A DNA stretch of 64,000 bases from Effrenium voratum (Eukaryota; Sar; Dinophyceae; Suessiales; Symbiodiniaceae), in assembly GCA_963377175.1 (NCBI GenBank), contig CAUJNA010003294.1, positions 1,355,001 through 1,419,000 on the forward strand, given 5' to 3'. The position numbers and the translations under genes were made by a program. The notes beneath the pieces are model-generated. The model did no database searches, was not told the origin of the DNA, and worked only from the letters and a program-made list of their open reading frames with translations. Below, piece by piece: positions 24,487 through 36,664 of the stretch (its first letter is position 1; every line of letters starts with the position of its first letter).

Positions 24487-25400
24487 CTACAAGCGCTCGT
24501 GGGTTGAGGAACAGAATTTCGGAAGATGGACGCGCACATGATTGCGCATGGCAACCCCCGCCGAATCTGGGCTCATGAGGTGAACCCCCAAACGCAAAGC
24601 ACCCCACTGAGACGTACATGTCCCCCTGCAATGGTTGTCATAATCTTTCAGAAAAAGGGTGCTCAAACTGCATTGGCCCAGTCCCCGGGCTTCAAGTTCC
24701 AGCCAGGCCCCCTGCCGCGGCACTTTGCGTGAGCTGCAGCTCTTCTGGCCGAATCTGAGTACGTCGGATTGCGGTTCTGTGCGCATCCCGGGCATGTGGA
24801 GCGCTTCAAGATCACCGCAAACTTGGATGGGCCCAAGCAACAAAGCGCAGAACTGCAGCCAGGCGAAGAAAGTCAAGGCAATGATCAAAACCGAGTCTCT
24901 GCGCTGAAACATGCAAGGGTATGGACCATTCTGAAGAAAGGCACACAAGCCCTCAAAGAATCATGGAATCATGTTCGGCCCTAGTGCCTTGATGCACCTC
25001 ACTTGTGCCACTGGCTTCTGAGGCTCAGGACCCCCTGCAGCAGCTTCTCGCCGGAGCCGCTCACTGCCTTCTTTGGAGCCCCTTCCCGAACCAGGCAGAT
25101 TTTTTTCTTTGGCGCCGGTTGTGACATGGAGCCCGTGGTGAAGTTGAGCAAGACTGGGCTTCAGAGGTTGGGCTTATTGGTGGTTTTGGCCGTAGCTTGT
25201 TGGCTGGCAGGTCAGGTGCCGGCATATTAGCAAGTACTTGGCAAGTACGCTTGCTTGAACTTGGTCCGTGAACGCGCGCCAACATCGAGCGTGCGCTGAA
25301 CAGCACAGCAAAAGCCTCAAATACAATGAAGGCACACAGTGCAAGTTGAACAACCTGGCGGAAGTTACTAGAAATGCTGGGTCGTGTGCGAAACTTCTGA
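24487..25400. other. Competing open frames, no gene chosen
   Basis: Plus frame 24769-24984 (HPGHVERFKITANLDGPKQQ) and minus frame 24487-24948 are both open. No recognised domain, no paired splice sites. Confidence 0.3.
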
Positions 25401-25408
25401 GCTTTATT

Positions 25409-25419
25409 GAGAGAGAGAG

Positions 25420-25516
<97 letters not shown>
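25409..25516. repeat. (GAAA)n microsatellite flanked by (GA)n
   Basis: About 20 copies of GAAA between two short GA runs. It lies just past the end of the exon at 25545-25836, so it would be within an intron or the 3' flank of that gene. Confidence 0.97.
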
Positions 25517-25544
25517 ACAAAAGAAGGCACACGGGTCTGTAGGT

Positions 25545-26138
25545 GTTCAAGCCGCCAAGGCTCACGGACCTGGGTACAGCGCAAAAACATGAAGCCGCCC
25601 CATGGAATGGCAGTGTTGGAGCCACCGAAGCCACCGGTTTCTTTTCGGAAGGTCTGCGTCAGCTCTTCCCCTCCAATGCGTTCCATGCAGTTGCCCCTTT
25701 CCGGGCAGAGCCACCGCGGAAGCCACGTGAGAATGTCAAATTCAATCCACTCATTTGGCAACTGATCTTCCAACCATTTGGCAATTGCAGGCTTGCTTTG
25801 ACGTTTCATGCGCAACATGAAACAAATGCGCCAACCCTGTGCACGCGCATCGTAGGGGTTCCGCCTTGCGTGTCACAGCGGTTACTGTACAAGACTTGAA
25901 AAGGCAAACGCTTATGTTTCAACATACCGTGGGTTCCACGGATGCCACCAGTGAACCCCTAAACCAAGGTAGATCCTGCAATGGATGGATTTCTATGAGG
26001 CCCACTGTCGATCCGAATTCCCGAGGCGCCTGGGCCCAGCCCTCATTGTCAGACAGGCGAACCCAGCCGTGATACCTCACGAGTGAGCGGGCGTTGCATC
26101 GGATCTTGAGAGGCTTGTGCCTCCCAATGGGTCCTGCT
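25545..26138 (-). CDS. Unknown protein, two joined exons
   Basis: Exon 26138-25928 follows a TTACGCAG acceptor and reads GPIGRHKPLKIRCNARS and STVGLIEIHPLQDLPWF. It ends at CCCACG|GTATGT and joins in phase 0 to exon 25836-about 25545 after GCACAG|GGTTGG, reading AIAKWLEDQLPNEWIEFD, WLCPERGNCMERIGGEEL and GGSNTAIPWGGFMFLRC. The 91-bp intron is GT-AG, unlike most in this window. An upstream minus stretch near 26400-26570 (SVQQVAGRYMPRQIATFELD) probably belongs to the same gene. I recognise no family. The conserved look (Trp, Cys, Gly-Gly motifs, no low complexity) suggests a genuine globular protein. The exact 3' exon end is uncertain because a microsatellite follows. Confidence 0.6.
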
Positions 26139-27288
26139 CTGCGTAAGTCAGCAGGTGAGTGCGAGGTGTCTGAAACATGTAAACCCACAGGCAGCCCAGG
26201 CCCATCAAGCCATCTATCAATAAGAGCTGTCAGGAGAGAGTGCACTCATGCAGGACTTGCTGAAGGATGGGTGTGAGTTCAACCCATCAGATTTGGACGT
26301 ACTACTGTCTTGGTCAAGGATGACAGCTCTGATGATTGTTACGGAGGTATGGAACGGAGGTCCTTCTCAAACAGGTATGAAAGGGAGAAAAAAGGGCTTG
26401 AAAATTTCTTGAAATAATTGCAACTGGAAGACAGGGCTTGTCACTTGCCAGATCCAGCTCGAAAGTCGCAATTTGGCGGGGCATGTACCTCCCTGCTACT
26501 TGTTGCACTGAAGACTTCTCTTCTTCTGAGGGGCAAGCTCTCTGCAAGTTGACTCTGCACAAGAGCCAACATTGGGGAATCCATCGCAGTCTGGGTGCGC
26601 ATAGGGACATGCACCGGCGGAGGCATGCAACCAGCCATCGGTTATGAGTTATGCCCTGTAAGGAGTGCAAGGTGGTATGTAACGAGCGGGTATGCGAGGA
26701 GCCGGGCGGTCTTGTCATGCGGCATGAAATGGGGTATGTAACAAACGTCTGCCCTGGCACTGTTACTCAGCAAAGCCAAACAGAATAAACTTGGACTGAA
26801 CATTTCTGAATGCGACGGAACATCAAATACCACAAGCCCACAATGGAAGCAAGCAGGTTCCTATTCAAACCATGGTGCAAGTGGTGACAATTTTCACCTC
26901 ACACCCAAGCGCAAAATTGCTGTCGGGATTTCTCGGGCTGTGCCACATGCTGCTTCAAAAAAAGCCTCAGGAACGGGCGACTGGGAGTCTGCGAGCACGA
27001 ACTCCCCAAAGCTCCTCAATAAATGTCGCCGCGTGTCGCACACGCCACCCGCAAACGTGGGCATTGGACGAATCTTGTGGCACAGCTGGCAGGGCCGTGT
27101 TGGCAAACTAGCTTCCTTTTGGGATGATTGCCCGTGGCAAACGGCCAAAGTTCAGGTGTCCCACCAACGGCCAAAGTTAGGCAATGCCCTTTTACTCAAC
27201 CAGGAGTTGTTGTCTCAGAATTCACATGTTCACCCATATTGACCCATTGCTTTGAACACCATCTCGAAAGGGGTCCATGGGCCAAAAT

Positions 27289-27312
27289 CCGCCGACATTG
27301 TTCGGCGTGTCG
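27289..27312. repeat. CCGCCGACATTG palindromic word, copy 1
   Basis: CCGCCGACATTGTTCGGCGT, followed by GTCGG; CCGACA and TGTCGG can pair as a hairpin. The same word begins the element at 28130-28246. Confidence 0.55.
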
Positions 27313-27359
27313 GATACCTAAGAGAGGACTATTGGATACCTAAGAGAGGATAGAGGATA

Positions 27360-27840
27360 ACCCCCCCCTGAGTCCCCCCCCGGGACACGTCAAATACGCA
27401 TGGTTTTTCGGTCGCCACCCCCCCCCGCGTACCGCGCGGCAATTTGATGACGTTCCACTAAACGTAGTCTTCGGGGAGCGGGTCTGGAGAAACGGGGGTC
27501 CCAGGCTCGAATCCTCCCGCCGCCTCTTTCTGCCGGCTGAGGTTTTGTGCTGCCTTTTGCGGAAAACTTTGAGACACACGGTGTTCGGTGTTTTTCCTTT
27601 GCTGACACCATTGAAAAAAACAGTGTGTTTTCCGATTTCCTTGACACTTGGCACCAATTTCCCCCCAATTTCCCCTAATTTCCCCCAATGCTTCCCCGCA
27701 AATTGCGCCTTACTTTCTCACCAATTCCCTCCCACTTTCCTTTCAATTTCCATCCGACTTCCCCCCAATTTCCCCCCCAGTTTCCCCCAAATGTCCTGGC
27801 AAATTCCCCAACCCCAGCTTCCTTCCAAGTGTCGCCCCCA
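27360..27840. repeat. C-rich stretch with AATTTCCCCC repeats
   Basis: Poly-C patches (27361-27375, 27416-27424) are followed by worn repeats of CAATTTCCCCC between about 27650 and 27800. The Pro-rich and Phe-rich frames here come from this composition. Confidence 0.7.
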
Positions 27841-28129
27841 ATGTCCTTCGTGTCGGATACTTGGGCCATGCTAAGCCACGCTTCTCGCAAGCAAGAATGC
27901 CGTACAAGGGGCAACCTCAACACCCCTCAGAAATCAGCTTATCCGCGCACCCCGCCAAAATGACATGCAGTGGCCATGACATACCACCCAGCACTAAGGT
28001 GCCCTAAACGGCGAGCCTTCCTGTTCGCAATTGTACGCCCTGTTTGGTCGCCGCCCTTTCCCAACATTTTACTTGGAGGCATGGTTCGGCGCCCTTTTTG
28101 GGAGCACCCTCTTGGTGGCACTCAACACT

Positions 28130-28246
28130 CCGCCGACATTGCTCGGCGTGTCGGGGAGAATGGGGGAACCAGAGAGGACAGAAGAGCATACTAGGGGGAC
28201 ACGGGCGAGAGGAAGAAGGAGACAAGCTAGATGCCAATGTCGGCGG
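28130..28246. mobile_element. Small element with perfect 12-bp inverted ends
   Basis: Starts CCGCCGACATTG and ends CAATGTCGGCGG, a perfect 12-bp inverted repeat 117 bp apart. No open frame. The left end occurs again at 27289. Confidence 0.5.
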
Positions 28247-28249
28247 ACT

Positions 28250-29450
28250 GAGCCGGAGGCTCTAAAGTTTAGGGCCCGCCATGACACCCTCTGTCACAAC
28301 CTTGGTTTGGTCAAAGCTACATAGCGAGTGCCTCGATCAAAATATGCACTCAATAGCATGCAAGCCACCTGGTACACGTTAAGATTCTTGGAGCCTTGCC
28401 CACATTATGTTACAGTTCTGAAGGTGACTCCGCTGAAGTTGGGCAAGCCTGTCCTTCTGCCAAGCAGTAAGGCACCATCGAATGGCTCCTCAGGCATCAA
28501 ACTTGAATGCTGTCAGATGCTCAGGATGAGCAACAAACTGGCAACTGTGCAAATCATGCACGCGATGTCGCAATCTGTGCAGCCTACTTTGTACAGCAGC
28601 CAGTTTCGCTCCCTGCAGGCGAGGTCCGAGCTCCAGCAAGGGCTAAGCTTCAAGCTCGCAGGATGTCCACGCCATCATCGGCAACCACCTGGCGTGCCCT
28701 AGAAAGTTGCAGCCATGACATGTGCACCCGCTTTGCAAAAAGCAACAGTTGCACAGCTCAGGGCCAGAACAGTTGGACACCATTGCGCCACTCTCATGCT
28801 AAGTTTGATGCGGACTGCATCATGGCTTTTAGCCCGTGTATCCTCAAGAAGTGAGCGGCCCAGCTACTGCAATTGGAGTACAGCCCCATGGGTGCCCCAT
28901 GGGCAACTCCTTGAGAAGCAGCGCGCATGTCACAGGATCAATCAGTCGATTCAAAACACACCATTGCCATGCGATCGAATCGTCTGCCACACGAGTCGAG
29001 TGTCCAAGCTTAGCCAGGCGACAGAATAATATGCATTCCTAGCATCAAAGCCGCAAATGGCACAGGCTGGAAGGCTTGCAAAGCCTGCAGTGCGCTTCAG
29101 CTAGTCTTTTATTCTGGTTCATGCAGGCCCTGCCACAAACGCAGCTTGGGAGGTTTCGCGCTGCAGCAGTGGCAAAGCCAAATACTAGCCTGTTCGAAGC
29201 GCATTGGGCCTTATCGCAATCCGTAATCCGCATATCACAATCCTTATTCTGGTTGGAAGTCTTCGTAATCCGTAGTCCGCACTGCAATGTGCGATTCGAA
29301 ACCTTGTGCTGGAGCGTAAACTCATGCAACCAAGAATTCGCTACTCGTCAAGCGGGAAAGCCAAATAGCATCATCCGTAAACCGCACAACCCGCAATCCG
29401 CGAATCATTGGGGATAACAGCGTCACGGTTCCCTGCTCTCTTGGCAAGGG
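28250..29450. other. No gene recognised
   Basis: Plus frame 28507-28854 is open, but without partners. The AATCCG cluster at 29205-29405 is annotated separately. Confidence 0.35.
29205..29405. repeat. Cluster of AATCCGC/T words, second copy
   Basis: GCAATCCGTAATCCGCA, GTAATCCGTAGTCCGCA and CGCAATCCGCGAATC lie within 200 bp. Same word set as 16295-16445, without clear unit length. Confidence 0.55.
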
Positions 29451-29459
29451 CTTCCAGCT

Positions 29460-30187
29460 ATGCTGCAAGACCCTCACGCACATGGCCTGTTTGGGGAAGC
29501 TGTGGCTTTGCCACCCCTTGCTTCAAGCATTGAACTGCAAACCATCCACAGTGTCTAACAACCACGATCGTTCTGCCGTGTCCGTGCCCTTGCAGGCCTT
29601 CACTTGAAGTCGCAAGTGGATGGCTCAGGGTCCGCTTAACCTTAAGGTTCTCAAAGTGGTGCTTCGCGTTGGTATATAAGTCCAAGTCCCGACCCCGCAC
29701 CAACGCGCAACCCCACAAGCGTGTCTGATGTCCGCGCCTCCAGCATCTGCCTTCCGGGCATCTTCGCCAGGGTCTCCACCGCCAAAGCCTCGGCGAATCT
29801 GAACGAGGGACGGGTGCTGACCGTGCTGACCTCAGGGTCTGTCAGCGTTCCTGTCCCAGGACCCCTGTCCCCTGTATGACTTGCTGAATTTCTCTGGGGG
29901 TCGGACCCTCGGCTTCTCAAGGGCCTGGCAACGCTGGCAAGGTGGGGGCGGGCCATGAGATGGACAGCTCACGGCAGCAAAACGACCCCGACAACTGACA
30001 ACCCCCTGCTTCGTGATTCTCTGAAATTGCCGCACGCAAGAACAACATCATCACGTCTGGAACGCCAACGAACCAGTTGGAGTTGGAGCCACAGTTGGTG
30101 CTACCAGCCCCCTTTTGGCTGCAACCATTGGACCCCACATCATACCCGTCTGCCTCCAGGCACTTCTTTTGGCTTGGAGCCTCCTCA
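29460..30187 (-). CDS. Probable gene fragments, unknown protein
   Basis: Minus-strand exon-like pieces: about 30187-30075 after CTGCAG (LEEAPSQKKCLEADGYDVG and STNCGSNSNWFV), about 29870-29700 (FRFAEALAVETLAKMPGRQM) and about 29700-29460 (DLYTNAKHHFENLKVKRTL). They lie in order on the strand of the other genes, in different frames, which fits exons. Splice sites are not fixed. Family not recognised. Confidence 0.4.
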
Positions 30188-30199
30188 AGGCCCTGCAGG

Positions 30200-32220
30200 G
30201 ACACTATGAATTCAGCGTAAGTCTCTAAGTCGGGAACAGAAATGGGTGCTCGTGACTCAGCTGCCTGGCAGGCAGCCCTAACGGCTTCGTGGCTTCGTGG
30301 CGTGTTGACTCACCACCAGAGTTGCGAGGGAGTTCTCTCATTTCCTACAAGGCATGCTGACCATGTTGAACCAAAAATGGCCCTGGACTGGACCTGTTTC
30401 CATTCAGCCCGTCCACTGCAATGCTGGTCAGTTCATCATCCCTTCTTTGCCCGCTTCATGTCCTGGCATATCCAACCGTCCTCACCAGCCAGCTTCACCC
30501 AACCTGAGGGGCATGGGTTTTCATAGCTTCGGGCCGGGCAGTTTAATGCCAATGCTCCGAATGCTGCCTGCACAAGCGCATGAGACGGGAGCTCGTGACT
30601 TAACATCTAATGATAGCAACCTCTCATCTTACATTCTTCCTACCGCATTGCAACCGGGGCTGTGCGATTCTTTGCACGCGGAGCCTGATGAATCCTGTGG
30701 GAGGATCATTCCTCCCGGTGCAATCGCATCCAGCCCTGGAAGCACTTCTGGATGCATTCAGGGCAGCAGACCATTGACCTGAGGTTCTGGCCGTCGAAAG
30801 TCTCCTGGGACGAGCCATGCCACGTTCACCCCGCTGGTCATGCAGAGTCACACACCGAAGCCAAATCAGACCTCAAGCCAAATTCTTCCTCGAGCCACTA
30901 AAGGCAATGGCCTTGCTCAAAAAAGTCAAGCAAAGTCTGATTAGGCATCCCTTCGCACACCCTTCGCACACCCTTCGCACATCTTCGCACACTCTCCGTG
31001 CTTCCCCGCCCTCGTTGGAAATCTAAAGCGTGGCGTTGCTGGTTTTCGCGCTCTAGGCTGGAGAAGCCCGTGCATGGTTAACGTGAATGCCTTCATGCGG
31101 GGGACGCATTCTCACCAGGAGAATGTTTTACGCGCAGGCCCAATCGCGGGACATCAATGCGAAACAAACAAGGATGACTAAAGAAACACATCCTCCAAGA
31201 AATGCAGAGGCGCACACAAGGTTGGCTGTGCGAACACAAGCAACTGACGCCCCGAAAAAGAAGCAACCAACGTGGCTAAAAAGAGGTTGGCTTCCTTTTT
31301 CGTGTCGGCTGTGGGGCAAAAGGTTTTCTAGTCGACAAGTCCTTTGGATGCTTTTGACGTACTGCGACATCCACACCTTTGTTGGATGAGTGTCCTATGG
31401 GCGGAAGACACGTCAAGATAGCAAGCACCCTGCTCTCACATACAGGAGGAGGGCAATGATCATGACAAGGAGGGAACAGGGGAAAGCTGGTGCCAGTTGT
31501 TGCCAGTCGGCACAGAATGCACGAAGTGAGAAGTGCCCTCCTCCACTGCGCGTAGAGAATCTCCCTTCTTCCGGCCACCGCGCACCGGCGCCCCCGCACA
31601 AGGCCTCAGCGCGCCATGCAAACACATTGACAGGACGTCTGTAGCTGGGCTGCAAGAGTTTTCTGCAAAGTTGATCTTATGCTCTGCCCACAGGTGCGGC
31701 GACATGTGCGAACCGTCTTGCTGTCGCTATTTCCGAGCAGAAAGTAAGGTGCACCAGCAGCCATTGGAAGTCACCGTGCCTGTATCTGCAGTTGAGTTGC
31801 TTTGCGACCAGTGTGACGCCGCAACAAAAAAGCTGACATACCATTCATCCTCAAACAAAGTCCGCTTGGATGGGCCAATTTACTTGCCTCAAGCGCTGTC
31901 TGATAGCTTTTTAAATTTCTGGCGGTATTATGCTTCTGGTCGCGTGGGGCAAGCCTGTTTCACAGGTGCCCTGAGCGGTGTACAGGTCACGCCGGACCCA
32001 CCATGGACTTTCCTTCCGTTGCCCTCGCTTGTGGACAAGGCAAGGCCACGTTCGACATGGAAAAAATGGCATGAAGATGCAAGGCCGGAAAGATCGTGCA
32101 CTTACGCTGTGAAACTGTCAAACAGCTGCTTGCCGGCAACAAGGACAAAGCTGCCTGGAAAGGACCAAAGGCTTTGGCCCAAAAGCCTCTTAGGAGCTCT
32201 TGGCCAATCTCTAAAACACC
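30200..32220. other. Open frames on both strands, no gene accepted
   Basis: Holds the longest plus-strand frame outside repeats (31533-32285, 250 codons). Three minus frames are open over its first part, one with a hydrophobic run (SLLVMIIALLLYV, about 31440-31480). A minus stretch near 30725-30815 reads GQNLRSMVCCPECIQKCF. None could be joined to splice sites. Confidence 0.25.
30951..30997. repeat. Short tandem repeat, unit CCCTTCGCACA
   Basis: Three near-identical 11-bp copies plus two partial ones (CATCTTCGCACACTC). Confidence 0.8.
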
Positions 32221-32229
32221 ATGCAGTCA

Positions 32230-33312
32230 AGGCTTCAGAATATGTTCCTGGGCCGGTTGCCGCAACGCTTCAACTTGCTGCATGACTCGCGAAAAGTGCA
32301 TACCGTTGTACATATCAAATGACTCCATTCGAGGCCCCTGGATCCTTCCGTGCGAATTGCCAGCCAAGCTTCTTCGATCCGCTGCTGCTTGTGCACAAGA
32401 TCCTGCCAGGGCCAGAACTTCAGCCTCGCAAGCACACCTCAATGCTTCTGGAACGAAAGAAGCGTGTTGGCGCACGAAATGGAGTTGGGCAAGTGCATAC
32501 CTGCACGGACTGCCCGGGCGAAGCAACAATCCAAAAAACCTTGGCTTTGAGCACTTTACTTGCACGCTTGGACCGAAACTGATAGACACTGCGTAGCTCT
32601 CAATTGCTCGCCAGCCCCCCGTCCTGGAGCGTGTACGCAATATTTGTCAAATCCGTGTCTGGATCGGATGCTCTCCCCCAATTGCCTGGTGCCAGGCGAA
32701 AGGCAAGCAAAGAAGCAGCTTCGCCATTCGTGTGCTATCGGCGAAGTTTGACACCGCTGGTTGGGCGGTGCGTTCTGCTTTTCTTGTGGTTTGACTGCTG
32801 CTTTTGCCCTTTGCACCCAACGCCTCGCCTATACTTGGACATGCAACGTTGATGCCCTGCATATTGCAAGGAATCAAATCTTTCAATCCTCCCTATTTTA
32901 CCACGTGGTTGGACGTGGGGTGGTGTACTTCCAATAACACGGGCTCCACGATGGCAAGCTGGAGCACCACCAAGCCTCCCGTCATCTCCACCCGCACCCG
33001 CCTCGGAGTTGCAAGGTCAGCAGCTAGCATGGGACATGACACGCCGTACCAACAATTCGGTGATTTACTGAATGGAATGCGCAATGTCTGTCCATGTCTG
33101 GGAGTGCCGAATTCCGAATTCGCCAACGGGGCTCTCCCATTCCGGGGAATACCTTGCATTTCCAAGCCAGCCCGCGTTGCCCACGCTCTCGCTTGGCCGA
33201 GCTGCTGGTGATTCAACTTCAGCTCGCACCGGGAGACGCAGGTGGTAAACACGAAACGGTTTTGAACTGCGGAGATGAAGTCGCCCATGTCAGAGAGGTC
33301 CACCAGAAGCAT
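32230..33312 (-). CDS. Probable gene fragments, unknown protein
   Basis: A minus frame from 33312 reads LLVDLSDMGDFISAVQNRF and further on RVEMTGGLVVLQLAIVEPVL up to about 32893. It follows a possible GCCACAG acceptor. Further left, minus stretches near 32600-32700 (RHGFDKYCVHAPGRGAGEQL) and 32240-32440 (EAEVLALAGSCAQAAADRRS) also look coding. No family recognised, joins not fixed. The plus strand is partly open too. Confidence 0.35.
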
Positions 33313-33319
33313 CTGTGGC

Positions 33320-34590
33320 TGCGTGCTTGACGGAGCACTTAGGAACCAAATTCAATAACGGCGTCTCTTGCACACTAGAGCCAGGGTTCCTCGGGAGGAC
33401 CAGCCGTTTATGATCGACTTGCTCTTATGGAGGCATTGCACGAATTGTCATGAGCTCGCGCGAATTGGAAGTAGCCCTGTGCATGGAGAGTATGACCTGG
33501 GTAGAGAGCCCTACGTCTTTCTCCCCGCCACCGTGCTTGCCGCGCCTTCGGAATGTTGGGGCTTGCAGCCGCCTGCGGGGCAGGTGCAGTCTGGCCTCGT
33601 TATTCTACTAATCCAAGTCACCCCCTAAGTGGTGGGTGCAAGGGAAACAACCCCTTCTGACTTTGAAAAAAAACAACAACAACTAGAAACAGTTAAACTA
33701 ACGATCCCAGCCAGACGGGATGCTTCGTGGCACCCTTCCGCCTATGCCTAGGCATGCCCGGAAGCGAGAAGCATCCACGCCTTGGCACGCAAACAGGAGA
33801 GGATGTCAGTGAGGACGTCCAGCAGGCATGTCAAACCAATAAGTTTGTTCGCCTGCACAGCGCTGCACTTGGTCTCTCTGAAGGGTACCCTTTGAACTTG
33901 GTAAAGGTAGACCGACGGACAGCTTAACCATTTGAGGGTGTCCATATTCTTTCGAACACACTCATTTGGCAAGAAAACAGCTAATCATACAAGTCTGCCA
34001 CAATTGCGAAATATTGCAAATTTCAACTAGTTGGATCTCAAATGATCTCAACCTGGCAAAGTCCAGGAGATCTGCTTACAATGGCGCAACCAGGCCTGCG
34101 CGCTTGCCACGCAGTTGGGCAAAAACTCCAGCACAAACGCCTGCTCCTGAGCTGTAGCTGCAACCCCCGTCTTGGTCATTTAAAAATTGATCCAGCGATC
34201 ATCTCACCACGGCCGGTTGCAAACGAACCGCAGCTGAACCTATTTATCAACAAGCCGCTCAGCGCCAAAACATGCAGGCAGCGGTTCAGGATTCCACAAG
34301 CACAGGGCACAGGGACCTGGTATGAAGTGAACAGCAGGAAGCCAGCAGGGGATCACCCAGAGATTTTGGGAATAAACCAAAACAAAAATCCATAAACAAG
34401 TCGCAAGGGATGGCTTTTGTGGGGGGCCATTCAGCCCCTCATCCCTGAGAGCCAGAAAGCAGGGGTGCAAATTTCGATTGCAGCTATGATTTTTACTTGG
34501 GGACCCGAACTGGTGGGCATGACAATTCGGGGGATTTTTCTGTCAACCAACCACAAACTTCGCTTTTCAGGGGGGTCCAAGCATGGAAGG
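33320..34590. other. No gene recognised
   Basis: Only short competing open frames. The plus frame 33368-33628 is the most protein-like but has no partners. Confidence 0.35.
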
Positions 34591-34639
34591 CTCATGGCCG
34601 CCGCGGAAAAAAATAAAAAAAAAAAACACCTCGTCGCCT

Positions 34640-34830
34640 CTCCTGAATGCCATCTGCCAGGAAGTGGTCCGTCAGCGACCTCCGCTCCCGAAGGCCCAGC
34701 TCATGCCAGGCGCGGCGCAGCAACTCGTAGCCCTGCGGTTTCGCGGCTTCGGCTTCGCGGGCTGTCGGCTTGTGCCGAAACCGTGCGCGGAGGCGCCAAT
34801 GGAAACCCTCAGATTTATGTGGTGAATTGT
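34640..34830 (-). CDS. Possible exon, unknown protein
   Basis: Minus frame reads AREAEAAKPQGYELLRRAWH and LRERRSLTDHFLADGIQE, helix-like and charged. It would lie upstream of a poly-T stretch on the coding strand (A runs at 34608-34627). Splice sites not fixed. Confidence 0.3.
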
Positions 34831-35015
34831 GGTGAATCCTGGTGAATCTTGGTTTCCTTGAAGGGGACCAATGCCTGGGTTCATTCCCACATTGAGCAGC
34901 AGAAAGTAATGGTGGGGTTCCTTTCAAGTCCTGTTGAAAGTGCGCAGCTGCAGTTCTGAATCAACAAAAATAGAAGTGTCATAAAAACCAGGCGCACAGT
35001 GGGAGGGTCTGCCCA

Positions 35016-35600
35016 TCAAAATGGATGGAGTTTCAAACCAGCATCACCAAACAGGCACCGGACTTGCAATGCAACCCTTTTAATTGTACATATACAAGGC
35101 ACAAGGATGGGGGGGTTCGGGGTGGCGGCACATCCGCTTTGTTCACCAGCATAGGCAGAAGGAGTATGCCAAAGAATGTGGGAGCTGCTCACGAGCCGAA
35201 CATCGAGGTGCCAGGCAGCTCTGCTTCCGCAAGCCCGCGTCACCCAGTCCCTGGCCTGTCCTCGTCTCACGTTGCAGAAGAATCGCACAACTTGGAGCTT
35301 CAAAAGGCTACACCTTCCTTGAGCTTCCCCCTCAGCAAAGCAAGTGTCAACAAACAACTTGTTCTTGGCTTTCGGACGGCTTCCCGTGTTTTCATTCAAA
35401 TTGCCAAACTTATGACTGTTGCTGTGGCCAAACCGGTACGATACTTGGAGCTTGGACAGCGCGCCTTCTGGTCTTGCACGCGGGCCAAGCATGCTAAGCG
35501 GACCAGCACCAGGTCCTGGCGAAGCCGCGGGTGAAAATGTTGCATTGTGCCAACCAGTGAGCATGCGCAGGCTAAGATACTCCCCTGCAGGCTGCATGAA
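35016..35600. other. Both strands open, gene not decided
   Basis: A 193-codon minus frame and a 169-codon plus frame overlap. The minus one (NKLFVDTCFAEGEAQGRC) fits the strand pattern. No domain is recognised and no splice sites could be paired. Confidence 0.25.
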
Positions 35601-35768
35601 CGTGAGCCTTCGTTCGTAGCCTCACACGTGCTCTGTCGCTCCTTGGGCCCTGTGGTTCTTGTGGCGTTGAGTCTGGTAACGGGGGTGTGGACCCAATGCG
35701 CGGCGCTAAGGCTTGTTACCTCCCAACCGCAGGCCGTGCCCTTGGGCACGGCGCGACCCTTTCTTGTT

Positions 35769-35796
35769 CTCTTCTTCTTCTTCTTCTTCTTCTTCG
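35769..35796. repeat. (CTT)n microsatellite
   Basis: Nine copies of TTC/CTT. Poly-Leu, poly-Phe and poly-Arg frames here are artefacts. Confidence 0.9.
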
Positions 35797-35952
35797 CTCC
35801 TGCGCAGTCCTTGCGTCGGCCCCACGCCGTGAGTTTTTTGGGTTTGGCCCCATGCTACTTTCCATGATGTTTTCTGTGGCCTTGCTGTGCTGATTGGACG
35901 CCTTTACGTGGCTCCACAAATGGACCAACCTGCCAGCCAGCCAGCCGCAAAC

Positions 35953-36048
35953 CCTCGTGGCCACCCGCCACATGCACACGTCCTCTGGCGAGTCGAACGG
36001 CAGGGCCAGTTTGTCTGCCCGGAGGGCCAGGTAGCCCCAATAGATGGC
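35953..36048 (-). CDS. Probable internal exon, unknown protein
   Basis: Thirty-two codons between TGTGCCAAG| and |GTTTGC read AIYWGYLALRADKLALPFDS then PEDVCMWRVATR. No stop, balanced composition and both splice sites present. It may belong with the exon at 36665-36867 upstream on the same strand. Function unknown. Confidence 0.5.
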
Positions 36049-36547
36049 CTTGGCACAAGGTGAGGTGGACGGCGAAAGCCGACATCCAGAGAAATGAACT
36101 ACTTTCGGATCCTTTGCCCTGCTCAACGATTGAACAAATGCAACGGAGTGGAATGAAGAGATGTGATCGGGGCTGCATCTAGTGGGATAGGCGTGCTGTG
36201 CCAAGGTGAGCGGAATCGCTCCGCCGTCGATTATATCAAATGTTGAGCTGAATGGGCTGCTGTCCTGATTGTGGGCACCGTGCACCGTAATTTGTCAAGC
36301 GGTGTAGTCCCTGCGAATTACGAAAGAAGGTCCAGGGCTCGGCTTAACCGTCGACCAAATCCGCAAAAGCAAAAGAAAGCTACGTGGGCGGCCGACGTGC
36401 ACCTCCTCTCTGCGGCCACATGGGGGTTGATCAAAAGGTCCTTTACATTGGATGACCAGTGTGGAAAGCCACAAAATGATTTGATACTTCCCGCATGGGA
36501 CAAGTTACGTATGGCCATCATCCATTTGCTAACACACGCACACATAT

Positions 36548-36554
36548 AAATATA

Positions 36555-36591
<37 letters not shown>
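36548..36591. repeat. (TA)n microsatellite
   Basis: About 44 bp of TA with one C. It follows a CA run and can fold on itself. Confidence 0.95.
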
Positions 36592-36664
36592 GGAAAACAC
36601 ATAAACAACACTATCCTGTAGTGATACCTTTCCTTGAAACCGAAAGGAACAGTAACAACCCCTC

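Noticed and set aside
31533..32285. Longest plus-strand open frame outside repeats (250 codons) as a gene
   Set aside because: No recognised domain, overlapping minus and plus frames also read well, no splice sites or neighbours supporting it, and all trusted genes are on the minus strand.
35687..35893. Plus-strand secreted protein with poly-Leu signal peptide
   Set aside because: The hydrophobic run is the CTT microsatellite, and the same bases give poly-Phe or poly-Arg in other frames.
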